The notes: generated by a model not told the origin, from the sequence alone. DNA of 24,136 bases from a virus (IMGVR_UViG_3300010151_000160:1-24136), one strand, 5' to 3'. Positions 1 to 6,262 are shown, counted from the stretch's first letter. Made by a program: numbers and translations.

Positions 1-105
1 ATTCCAGATATTGAAAAAGAAAATTTTTATAAAAGAAATTATGAACATATTAAAAAGTATGCTAAAGAAAAAGACATAGTGGAGTATGACGATAGAAAAC
101 TCTAA
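1..105 (+). CDS. C-terminal end of an unidentified protein (truncated by window start)
   Basis: Frame 1 is open from the first base to a TAA at 103-105 and encodes the last 34 residues of a protein. The tail is lysine- and glutamate-rich and probably helical, with many aromatic residues and the ending EYDDRKL. It overlaps the queE start by 20 bases, as expected for translationally coupled phage genes, so it is probably part of the same operon. The tail does not look like the end of QueD, the one preQ0-pathway enzyme missing here, but too little is visible to assign a family. That it is a real gene rests on the open frame and the tight overlap. Confidence 0.55.
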   Translation: MPDIEKENFYKRNYEHIKKYAKEKDIVEYDDRKL

Positions 106-844
106 AGTAACTCTTCCTATAAACGAGGTTTATTCTTGTTTACAAGGTGAGGGTAAGTTACTTGGTATACCACATTTATTAATTAGAGTTACAGGTTGTA
201 GATTACGATGTCAATTTACCAATTCATTTTGTGATACACCATACAGTTCTTGGAAACCAGAAAAAGGTAAATATGGTTATGAAGATATTCATGATTTTTA
301 TATGAAACATAAACACATTAAACATACTATGATAACTGGTGGAGGCCCTACTATACATTCTAATTTGTTAAAAGAATTATGTAAGATAGGAAAATTTTAT
401 AATCATTATATCACAATAGAAACAGAAGGTAGTGAATTTGTAGAAACACACGCCGATATGATTTCACTATCATCAAAGCTGTCTAACTCTACACCAGTTC
501 CAGGAACTTGGATGCCGTATCTTAATAGAGAAGTTACAGAAAGTGATAAAAAGAAACACGAGAAGTGGCGTAAAAATTATGATGCTATGAAAAAACTTAT
601 AGAGTATCATCCAGACTACCAATTAAAACCTGTTATATCAAATGAAAATGATTTACAAGAAGTAAAAGAGTTACAAAAAATATTAAATATACCAAATGAT
701 AAAGTATGGTTGATGCCCGAAGGATTAGTTGAAGAACAATTAAATGAAAGACGAAGATGGTTGATGGATTTGTGCACAGAACAAGGTTATAATTTTACAG
801 ATAGATTACATATAATAGCTTATGGAGATAAACGAGGAGTATAA
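86..844 (+). CDS. queE: 7-carboxy-7-deazaguanine synthase-like radical SAM enzyme (QueE)
   Basis: QueE converts 6-carboxytetrahydropterin to 7-carboxy-7-deazaguanine, the ring contraction on the way to preQ0. The 252-residue protein has the family layout: an N-terminal QGEG (20-23), then IRVTGC with the cluster cysteines C38, C42 and C49, the sequence [11 protein letters not shown]-binding TGGGP (84-88), an ISLSSKL segment, and a C-terminal [16 protein letters not shown] that matches the usual RlH...gnkRGv ending. Two motifs deviate: cysteine spacing is CX3CX6C instead of CX3CX2C, and the usual GGEP is GGGP. Altered cysteine spacing is known in some QueE enzymes, so activity is plausible. The ATG lies four bases after a GGAG-type ribosome site and overlaps the upstream gene; folE follows after one base. 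Confidence 0.9.
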   Translation: MTIENSKVTLPINEVYSCLQGEGKLLGIPHLLIRVTGCRLRCQFTNSFCDTPYSSWKPEKGKYGYEDIHDFYMKHKHIKHTMITGGGPTIHSNLLKELCKIGKFYNHYITIETEGSEFVETHADMISLSSKLSNSTPVPGTWMPYLNREVTESDKKKHEKWRKNYDAMKKLIEYHPDYQLKPVISNENDLQEVKELQKILNIPNDKVWLMPEGLVEEQLNERRRWLMDLCTEQGYNFTDRLHIIAYGDKRGV

Positions 845-845
845 A

Positions 846-1478
846 ATGAGTAAGTTAAAACATGCTAATGGTAATAAACCATTAACAGCTGATGAAAAAT
901 TAAATATGATTAGAGAAGCGGCTGAACATTATGGTCGTTATATGACATCACTTGGGTTTGATTGGAAGAACGATCCAAATTCATCAGATACACCTATGAG
1001 AGTAGCTAAGGCTTTTGTTAATGATTTAGCAGAAGGTGTTTATAGTGAACCACCTAAGATTACAGCATTTGATAACATAGATGGTTATGATGGTATTGTG
1101 TTTCAAGGTAATATTACATTACATTCATTTTGTTCACATCATCATTTACCTTTTGTTGGTAATGCTCATGTAGCTTATTTACCTACACCTGAAGGTAAGG
1201 TGATTGGACTTAGTAAGTTAAATCGTATTGTTGAGTTCTATGCTCGTAGACCTCAAGTTCAAGAAAACTTAACAATGCAAATACACGACCATATTAATAA
1301 AGTGTGTGAAGGTAATATTGGGGTTGCTGTTATGATAGAAGCTAATCATATGTGTGCTTGTGTTCGTGGGGTTAAACATAATGCTACAATGAAAACAGCA
1401 AAGTTAAGTGGAGCATTTATGGAAAATGATAATGATGCTCGAGAAGAATTTTATGATTTTATAAGGGATTTAAAATGA
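846..1478 (+). CDS. folE: GTP cyclohydrolase I (FolE)
   Basis: FolE opens GTP to 7,8-dihydroneopterin triphosphate, the first step of folate and of 7-deazaguanine synthesis. The 210-residue protein has the zinc and catalytic cluster FCSHHHLPF (C96, H98, H99) and the second zinc cysteine in NHMCACVRG (C170). It also has the [11 protein letters not shown] substrate-binding segment near residue 47 and the [20 protein letters not shown] block. I chose the ATG at 846 rather than the in-frame ATG at 822. A clear CGAGGAG ribosome site lies just upstream of 846, and the 822 start would overlap queE and add eight non-conserved residues. Its stop overlaps the next start as ATGA. Placed between queE and dpdA/queC, it most likely supplies preQ0 precursor rather than folate. 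Unlike its neighbours, it keeps all metal ligands. Confidence 0.95.
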   Translation: MSKLKHANGNKPLTADEKLNMIREAAEHYGRYMTSLGFDWKNDPNSSDTPMRVAKAFVNDLAEGVYSEPPKITAFDNIDGYDGIVFQGNITLHSFCSHHHLPFVGNAHVAYLPTPEGKVIGLSKLNRIVEFYARRPQVQENLTMQIHDHINKVCEGNIGVAVMIEANHMCACVRGVKHNATMKTAKLSGAFMENDNDAREEFYDFIRDLK

Positions 1479-1687
1479 TAGGTTGGATAGGTTTAGGACT
1501 TTTAATGTCTGCGTATTTGTTATTGGTTACACCGTTAAAAAAATATTTTATTCCAATAGACACAATAGCAAGTGCTGTTTTGACAGTACATGCAACTACA
1601 ATTAATGATTATGTTTTTATTTGTGTTAATGGATGGATTACTTTAATACTAGCTTGGAAGTGGTATAAAGGAGAATACGGAGTATGA
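1475..1687 (+). CDS. Small integral membrane protein embedded in the 7-deazaguanine operon
   Basis: This 70-residue protein is almost entirely hydrophobic, with likely membrane helices at about residues 2-19, 27-42 and 45-63 and a positively charged LKKY turn between the first two. The opening [15 protein letters not shown] resembles small bacterial membrane proteins of the CBU_0592 type, but I recognise this only loosely. It overlaps folE and the transglycosylase gene by ATGA at each end, so it is a real coupled gene of the operon. Its function is unknown. It could assist precursor uptake, act as an accessory membrane protein, or simply travel with the cluster. It is much shorter than the known preQ0 transporters YhhQ and QueT. 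Confidence 0.75.
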   Translation: MIGWIGLGLLMSAYLLLVTPLKKYFIPIDTIASAVLTVHATTINDYVFICVNGWITLILAWKWYKGEYGV

Positions 1688-2865
1688 CTTCAGGAAGTTT
1701 TATTTATTTTCCAAGTTTTTCTACCGCAGGTGTCGCACCTGAGTTGAAACAAAATTATAAATTTCCTAATGGACTTTCTTGTAGATTTTATTCTAAAGAA
1801 ATGAAACATATGAGATATCCATATTTTCTATTATCGGCTGGTGCTAATTATAGAAATAAAACAGCTCGTAAATCTTTTGGTTTATCAGAAGATGTATTAG
1901 TTGTAGGAGATAGTGGTGGGTTTCAACTTAAAATGGGTACTCTACAATGGAAACCTGAATTAAGAGAAGAAATTTTAAGATGGTTAGAAGGTAATTCAGA
2001 TATAGCTATGAATCTTGATATACCTCCAGGTGGGAAAGTTTTTAAAGAGTATGATGAATGTTTGGATATGTCTATTAAGAATTTTGAATATTTTGAAAAA
2101 AATAGAGAAGCTGATAATGTTGATTTTATAAATATATTACAAGCTGGGTTTGATAGTAGAACTAAAGATTGGTATGATGGAGTAAAGGGATTTAAATTTG
2201 ATGGTTGGTCTATAGGGGGATGTCAGGGTCAAAAAATTTCAAGTATGTTATATGCAGTTGCAATTTTATTAGATGGTAAGGAACATTTAAATCCAGATAA
2301 TAAATGGTTACACATTTTAGGAACAGCAAAGATTTTTGATTTCTTTATGTTAGAACAATTACAGAAATCTTTTAATGAGGTAGGAAGTAATTTTAGAGTT
2401 ACTACCGATAGTTCTTCACCAGATTATGCGGTAGTTTTTGGTGGATATTATTTGGATTACTCATTAAAGAAAATGTCAATTGAGAGTGTTAATTTTCCCA
2501 AACGAGAAAATATTTTTAACAATGATTTACCTCTACCTAAAGTAACTAATTTTGATAATTTGTTAGAAGGTAGTGTTACCTATAAAGATGTATATGAATA
2601 TAATAGAAATAGTTTTGTAGGTATGTCAACACACAATTTATATGTTCTTGTAGAATGTATTGATAGGATAAAAGAAATTATGTCTATGCATGATGACCTC
2701 GTACACCAGGTTGTATCAGAAGAAAAATTTAGATTGTTAAGTTCAATAGATGAGATGGTAAAGTCAGATAATCCAATGGATGTATATTATAAGTACGAAC
2801 CTTTATATCGTAAACTTAGTAATCCAAACAAAGAAAATAAACCAATAATAAATAAATTTTTTTAA
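1684..2865 (+). CDS. dpdA: TGT-like DNA 7-deazaguanine transglycosylase (DpdA family)
   Basis: Tail end of the pathway: enzymes of this family exchange guanine for a 7-deazaguanine base, in tRNA (TGT) or in DNA (DpdA). The 393-residue sequence has the TGT signature GDSGGFQ (75-81), with D76 the expected acid/base residue. It also has LDIPPGG (111-117), GWSIGGCQGQ (174-183, the substrate-binding glycine loop), and TTDSSSPDYA (240-249), with D242 the likely nucleophile. STHNLYVL (315-322) matches the TGT zinc-His region. The usual CXCXXC zinc cysteines are absent; only scattered cysteines (C33, C126, C180, C325) exist. Company with folE, queE and queC in a phage genome favours DNA modification over tRNA modification, following phage DpdA precedents. 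The start overlaps the upstream stop (ATGA). The substrate base is inferred to be preQ0. Confidence 0.85.
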   Translation: MTSGSFIYFPSFSTAGVAPELKQNYKFPNGLSCRFYSKEMKHMRYPYFLLSAGANYRNKTARKSFGLSEDVLVVGDSGGFQLKMGTLQWKPELREEILRWLEGNSDIAMNLDIPPGGKVFKEYDECLDMSIKNFEYFEKNREADNVDFINILQAGFDSRTKDWYDGVKGFKFDGWSIGGCQGQKISSMLYAVAILLDGKEHLNPDNKWLHILGTAKIFDFFMLEQLQKSFNEVGSNFRVTTDSSSPDYAVVFGGYYLDYSLKKMSIESVNFPKRENIFNNDLPLPKVTNFDNLLEGSVTYKDVYEYNRNSFVGMSTHNLYVLVECIDRIKEIMSMHDDLVHQVVSEEKFRLLSSIDEMVKSDNPMDVYYKYEPLYRKLSNPNKENKPIINKFF

Positions 2866-2878
2866 AGGAAAAATAAAA

Positions 2879-3676
2879 ATGAAAAAACAAGCAGTATTAT
2901 CTTTAAGTGGTGGTATGGATAGTTCAACCGTATTACTACATTTATTAGCAACTGATTACGAAGTAACTGCAGTTAGTTTTGATTATGGACAAAAACATAA
3001 TGTTGAATTGGAACGAGCAAAGGAACTTATTAAATACTTACATGAACATGATTTGAGTGTCCGACATCATGTTATTAAATTTGATGGACTACAAGGATTG
3101 TTAGATTCTAATTTAGTACAAGGTGGAGATGATGTACCTGAAGGTCATTATGAACAAGAAAATATGAAAGACACCGTAGTACCGAATAGAAATAAAATGA
3201 TGAATTCAGTTATTCAAGCAGTAGCTCTTTCAATAGCAAATACAAAGGATACAGAAGTAATTATCGCTATGGGTATTCACGCAGGTGACCATGAGATATA
3301 TCCTGATTGTCGTCCAGAGTTTAGAAATGCGGATTTCGAAGCATTTCAAATAGGTAATTGGGATTCAGAAAGAGTTTCAGTTTATACACCATATTTGGAT
3401 ACGGATAAGTATGGGATATTACAAAGTGGTGAATCTTGTTGTGATACATTAAATATAAATTTTGATGAAGTTTATAAGAGAACTAATACTTCCTACAAAC
3501 CTACACAAGAAGGTTATTCTGATTATAAGTCAGCTTCTTCTGTAGAGAGAATAGAAGCCTTTATTAAGTTAGGAAGAAAAGATCCTGTACAATATGCAGA
3601 TGACTCAGGTAAAGTTGAATGGGAAGTTGCTCGTAACCATGTTGAAAAAGTTTTGGAGGATTATACAAATGAGTAA
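2879..3676 (+). CDS. queC: 7-cyano-7-deazaguanine (preQ0) synthase-like protein (QueC)
   Basis: QueC uses ATP and ammonia to turn 7-carboxy-7-deazaguanine into preQ0 by way of the amide. The 265-residue protein has the PP-loop SGGMDS (10-15), the conserved VPNRN (101-105), GIHAGDHEIYPDCRPEF (132-148) and the C-terminal ERIEAF helix. The zinc site that normally reads SCY...CGxCxxC before that helix is replaced. By alignment to the family pattern the four ligand positions are S205, D215, S218 and S221, with spacing kept, so this is substitution and not a frameshift. Whether the fold is stable without zinc, or the chemistry stops at the amide, cannot be told from sequence. A good AAAGGAA ribosome site precedes the start. 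Confidence 0.9.
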   Translation: MKKQAVLSLSGGMDSSTVLLHLLATDYEVTAVSFDYGQKHNVELERAKELIKYLHEHDLSVRHHVIKFDGLQGLLDSNLVQGGDDVPEGHYEQENMKDTVVPNRNKMMNSVIQAVALSIANTKDTEVIIAMGIHAGDHEIYPDCRPEFRNADFEAFQIGNWDSERVSVYTPYLDTDKYGILQSGESCCDTLNINFDEVYKRTNTSYKPTQEGYSDYKSASSVERIEAFIKLGRKDPVQYADDSGKVEWEVARNHVEKVLEDYTNE

Positions 3677-4046
3677 ATATGAATTAATACATTATCCTGA
3701 AGTAGTAGACGCTTGTGATGAGATAGCTAAATGGGTTGTAGATTCTGGTATAGAATTTAGAGGAATATGGGGACCTCCGAGAGGCGGATTAATTCCTGGA
3801 GTTATTCTATCACATAAATTAGGATTGAAACTTTTTGATGAACCAAGAGTAAGACCTTTATTGGTAGTTGATGATATAGCGGATACAGGACAGACATTAA
3901 ATAGTTTTAGTAAATTAGATGATGTGTATATAGCTACTATACATTATCATGAACAATCATTATTTGTACCAGATAAATGGGTACTACCAAAAAAGGATAA
4001 GTGGATAGTTTATCCTTGGGAAAAAGAATACTGGGAGGGTGAATAA
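3669..4046 (+). CDS. PRPP-dependent (purine-type) phosphoribosyltransferase
   Basis: A 125-residue type I phosphoribosyltransferase. It has PPRGGLIPG (36-44), the PRPP-binding loop VVDDIADTGQTL (66-77) and a C-terminal WIVYPWE (112-118) typical of xanthine/hypoxanthine/guanine-type enzymes, where this aromatic region stacks on the purine. The enzyme would join a base to PRPP to make a nucleotide. I chose the ATG at 3669 because TTGGAGG lies ten bases upstream and the start overlaps the queC stop by eight bases; the in-frame ATG at 3594 would lie deep inside queC. In this operon it might recycle the guanine that the transglycosylase releases, or act on a deazaguanine base. Both are inferences, and the true substrate is unknown. 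It is short for the family, so a compact version. Confidence 0.85.
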   Translation: MSKYELIHYPEVVDACDEIAKWVVDSGIEFRGIWGPPRGGLIPGVILSHKLGLKLFDEPRVRPLLVVDDIADTGQTLNSFSKLDDVYIATIHYHEQSLFVPDKWVLPKKDKWIVYPWEKEYWEGE

Positions 4047-4816
4047 TGTTAGAACTAACAGTTGAACAATTACAAGAAAATTGGGATAAGTTAATACAAC
4101 TAATCGAAGATACATTTGAAGGAGAGAGAAAAGAAAAACTTCTAAAAATGTATGAACACTTTAAGGATAGAATGATGTTCGCACCAGCGAGTGGTCAAGA
4201 ACATTTTCATTTATGTACTCCTGGAGGATATGTTCAACATATTTTAAATATAGTACATTATAGTAAAGAGTTCCATAAGATATGGAAAGAAAATGGAGCA
4301 TCTGTAGATGATTATACTATGGAAGAACTTGTCTTTGCGGCGTTACATCATGACTTGGGTAAGGTTGGAGATTTGGAAAAAGATCATTATATACCAAACC
4401 CATCAGAGTGGCATAGAAAAAATCAAGGAAAGATTTATACAAACAATCCTGATTTGTTATTTATGACACCACCCGATAGAGGTATTTATATTTTAAATCA
4501 GTTTGGAATAAAGATGTCTGCTATAGAAATGTTAGGAATTAAATTAACAGATGGTATGTATGATGAGGGTAACGTACAATATCTTAAAACATATGCACCA
4601 GAAAAAAAGTTAAAATCAAATATGCCTCATATATTACATCAAGCTGATATGACTACTACTCGTATTGAATATGAGCAGTGGTTACGAGGTGATGATGATT
4701 TAATTCAGAATGAGGTTTTTAAACCTAAAGAAGAAATAAAAAAAGAACCAGAAAAACCAAAGGCATCTTCTACTGCTAAGGATTTATTCGATGAATTATT
4801 TGGAGAAACAAAATGA
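4046..4816 (+). CDS. HD-domain metal-dependent phosphohydrolase
   Basis: This 256-residue protein has an HD-domain arrangement: H65 in GGYVQHILNIV, H102-D103 in ALHHDLGKVGD (the HD dyad), and D201 in HQADMTTTRIEYEQW. Such domains bind one or two metals and hydrolyse phosphate esters, often of nucleotides. HD proteins near the late sigma gene are, from memory, common in T4-like marine phages. Residues about 225-242 form a charged, proline-rich linker (KEEIKKEPEKPKASS). It leads to a final short hydrophobic peptide, AKDLFDELFG (244-253), which resembles sliding-clamp-binding tails of T4-type replication proteins. The start overlaps the upstream TAA (TAATG) and the stop overlaps the next ATG. 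A role in nucleotide pool control fits the neighbouring phosphoribosyltransferase, but the substrate is unknown. Confidence 0.8.
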   Translation: MLELTVEQLQENWDKLIQLIEDTFEGERKEKLLKMYEHFKDRMMFAPASGQEHFHLCTPGGYVQHILNIVHYSKEFHKIWKENGASVDDYTMEELVFAALHHDLGKVGDLEKDHYIPNPSEWHRKNQGKIYTNNPDLLFMTPPDRGIYILNQFGIKMSAIEMLGIKLTDGMYDEGNVQYLKTYAPEKKLKSNMPHILHQADMTTTRIEYEQWLRGDDDLIQNEVFKPKEEIKKEPEKPKASSTAKDLFDELFGETK

Positions 4817-5079
4817 TATTTGAAATATTTTTAGGTACATTACTCGTTATAGAAGGGTATATAATTTGGAACTTAAATAGAAAGACAGAGATGTTAGAAA
4901 ATTGGGTTGAAGATTATACTGAAACTATACAAAGAGTTAATGATACAATTAAACAGATAGATTATAAGGGATACTTCGAAGAAGATGACGAAGTAGGAAC
5001 TATCTTTGAACAGATAAAAAATTCAGTTGATGAATTAAATAAATTTACAGAAGAAATAGAAAGTAAGGAAGAAAAATAA
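4813..5079 (+). CDS. Membrane-anchored coiled-coil protein of unknown function
   Basis: The 88-residue product begins with one hydrophobic segment (about residues 2-20, IFEIFLGTLLVIEGYIIWN). A long acidic helix with heptad-like spacing follows to the end and includes a conserved-looking GYFEEDDEVGTIFEQI stretch near residues 53-68. Similar small proteins with an acidic DDEVG core sit just before the late sigma gene in marine T4-like phages, as far as I recall, but their role is not known. It overlaps both neighbours (ATGA at the start, TAATG at the end), which supports real translation. The N-terminal helix could be a membrane anchor facing the cytoplasm. Confidence 0.7.
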   Translation: MIFEIFLGTLLVIEGYIIWNLNRKTEMLENWVEDYTETIQRVNDTIKQIDYKGYFEEDDEVGTIFEQIKNSVDELNKFTEEIESKEEK

Positions 5080-5816
5080 TGGGAGCACCTACCGCTAAAA
5101 AACCACGTAAGAAAAAAAGTAAAATATATTTTGGACAACCAGCTCAAGATGCTATTATAGCATATAACGCAACTGACGATCCATTAGAAAAAAATAACAT
5201 ATATGCTGAAAGTATTAATGCACCATTTGATAAATTGGCTGAGAATATAATTCATACATTTAAATTTTATTATTTTGATATACCTTTAGATGAAGTTAAG
5301 AATGAAGTTGTAGCGTTTATGGTAATGCAATTACCAAAGTACAATCCAGATAAAGGAAAAGCTTTTTCTTACTTTAGTATTGTTGCAAAGAATTGGTTGA
5401 TATTACATAATACCAATAACTATAAGAAGATGAAAAGTCATTCAGGTATAGAGACTTTGGATTATGGTAGAAATTTAGATGCAGAAGAAACTAATATTGA
5501 AACCAAAGAAATGTATTCTGAACTAGTAGATCAGATGATTCAGTTTTGGGAAAACAATATTCATAATCTTTTTCACCGTAAGAAAGATTTGAGTATAGCA
5601 TATTCTGTATTGGAATTATTTAAGAAGAGAGGTAATATTGAAAACTTCAATAAGAAAGCTCTCTATATTATGATACGAGAAATGACAGGAGCAAATACTC
5701 AGTTAATTACTCGTATAGTAAATCAAATGAAATCTCAATATGAGTCTATGTTACATCAATATCATAACGCTGGAAGTATAGATACTTGGGATACTGGTTC
5801 TATATTTGCTCAGTAA
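5079..5816 (+). CDS. Late-transcription sigma factor, T4 gp55-like
   Basis: A 245-residue divergent sigma factor. The block from about residue 50 to 120, with KYNPDKGKAFSYFSIVAKNWLI (87-108), matches the region 2 core of T4 gp55-type sigma factors, which recruits host RNA polymerase to late promoters. A lysine-rich N-terminus (KKPRKKKSK, 7-15) may contact nucleic acid. The last residues, DTGSIFAQ, end in a short hydrophobic peptide where gp55 proteins carry their sliding-clamp contact; that reading is tentative. It is the last gene of the operon and is followed directly by a strong terminator. It is longer than T4 gp55 (185 residues). No gp33 coactivator gene is seen in the window. Expressed with the modification genes, it would later switch on the structural genes downstream. 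Confidence 0.8.
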   Translation: MGAPTAKKPRKKKSKIYFGQPAQDAIIAYNATDDPLEKNNIYAESINAPFDKLAENIIHTFKFYYFDIPLDEVKNEVVAFMVMQLPKYNPDKGKAFSYFSIVAKNWLILHNTNNYKKMKSHSGIETLDYGRNLDAEETNIETKEMYSELVDQMIQFWENNIHNLFHRKKDLSIAYSVLELFKKRGNIENFNKKALYIMIREMTGANTQLITRIVNQMKSQYESMLHQYHNAGSIDTWDTGSIFAQ

Positions 5817-5833
5817 CATTTAACTTATAAAAT

Positions 5834-5866
5834 AAAAAAAGGGAAGTTTTTACACTTCCCTTTTTT
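5834..5866. terminator. Strong bidirectional rho-independent terminator
   Basis: The stem GGGAAGT (5841-5847) pairs with ACTTCCC (5854-5860) around a TTTTAC loop. The stem is flanked by an A-run on the left and a T-run on the right, which extend the pairing and supply a U-tract in both directions. It lies 18 bases after the sigma-factor stop and downstream of the minus-strand gene, so it can end transcription from both converging sides. Confidence 0.9.
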
Positions 5867-5872
5867 ATTGCT

Positions 5873-5921
5873 CTACATTTAATGTAGGAATGTAAAGCTA
5901 TTTCGTCCTACTTGCGAAATA
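5873..5921. other. Pair of small inverted repeats around the end of the minus-strand gene
   Basis: CTACAT-TTA-ATGTAG (5873-5887) is a perfect short hairpin. TATTTCG (5899-5905) and CGAAATA (5915-5921) form a second one around the minus-strand stop codon at 5908-5910. They may slow or stabilise the 3' end of the minus-strand transcript. Neither has a T-tract of its own, so neither is a classical terminator. Confidence 0.4.
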
Positions 5922-6129
5922 AACCCACCAACACCAACAAAGCGACGAGTCCAGCGAATCCTGAGTCGCCGAATGTGTTTATGATTGATGTCAGGTTACC
6001 GATAACATTTACACCAAAGATACCAGTACCGAAGATGACTTCTCCTACTGCACCGATGGCTACAAAGGACATAAGTAAGTGAGCTAAGTCATCTACCCAG
6101 TCTTTGACGAGTGTTATGATTTCCTTCAT
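5908..6129 (-). CDS. Small two-helix membrane protein, holin candidate
   Basis: The 73-residue product has a charged N-terminus (MKEIITLVKDWVDD) and a first hydrophobic stretch at about residues 15-40. A glycine- and asparagine-containing middle follows, then a very hydrophobic C-terminal helix (about 58-71) ending in the charged FRK. Size, two membrane spans and a basic tail fit a holin, but the family is not recognised. Support for a real gene: a GGGAG ribosome site with good spacing, an upstream promoter on the same strand, and a downstream terminator. It is the only minus-strand gene in the window. Its base composition is about 44% G+C by hand count, clearly above its neighbours, which suggests separate origin or different codon selection. 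It could also be another type of host-membrane effector. Confidence 0.65.
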   Translation of the reverse strand: MKEIITLVKDWVDDLAHLLMSFVAIGAVGEVIFGTGIFGVNVIGNLTSIINTFGDSGFAGLVALLVLVGLFRK

Positions 6130-6159
6130 TGGTTAATCTCCCGTTTATTAGCGAAAATC

Positions 6160-6174
6160 GAGGGAAAATCCCTC
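6160..6174 (-). promoter_or_regulatory. Hairpin in the 5' leader of the minus-strand gene
   Basis: GAGGGA (6160-6165) and TCCCTC (6169-6174) form a perfect six-pair stem with a three-base loop. It lies about 30 bases upstream of the minus-strand start codon and just downstream of its predicted promoter. It may stabilise the leader or tune translation. It has no U-tract, so it is not a terminator. Confidence 0.45.
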
Positions 6175-6186
6175 AATAATAACTAT

Positions 6187-6215
6187 ATTATAGTGGTTAA
6201 ATTCAAAATTGTTAT
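6187..6215 (-). promoter_or_regulatory. Sigma70-like promoter for the minus-strand membrane-protein gene
   Basis: On the minus strand a perfect TATAAT (6192-6187) sits 17 bases from ATAACA (6215-6210), a 4-of-6 match to TTGACA. Transcription would start near 6180 and run through the hairpin leader into the gene starting at 6129. The -10 box lies inside the near-palindrome ACTATATTATAGT (6182-6194), which could be an operator. Because the region is AT-rich, chance matches cannot be excluded. Confidence 0.5.
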
Positions 6216-6216
6216 A

Positions 6217-6262
6217 TATTTATATATGAAATCGGTTTTAAATAGTCTGATATTTATAAAAA
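6217..6262. promoter_or_regulatory. Late-promoter-like boxes between divergent genes
   Basis: T4-type late promoters are a TATAAATA box. Exact copies occur on the minus strand at 6224-6217 and 6258-6251, facing the minus-strand gene. On the plus strand TATAAAAA (6255-6262) is a 7-of-8 match just before the structural operon, though it would leave a leader of only about ten bases. This is the only gap long enough to hold the promoter of the whole baseplate operon. The AT-richness makes each single box weak evidence. Confidence 0.35.

Noticed and set aside
822-845. Upstream ATG at 822 as start of folE
   Set aside because: It would overlap queE and add non-conserved residues, while the ATG at 846 has a well-spaced CGAGGAG ribosome site.
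1684-2865. Reading the transglycosylase as an ordinary tRNA-guanine transglycosylase
   Set aside because: Phage context with que genes, loss of the zinc-cysteine cluster and a divergent TTDSSSP segment favour the DpdA type, though not proven.
3480-3565. Frameshift or sequencing error as cause of the missing QueC cysteines
   Set aside because: The frame is intact and conserved residues on both sides align with the expected spacing, so true substitution is the simpler reading.
3594-3668. Upstream ATG at 3594 as start of the phosphoribosyltransferase
   Set aside because: It lies deep inside queC; the ATG at 3669 has TTGGAGG upstream and gives a normal family N-terminus.
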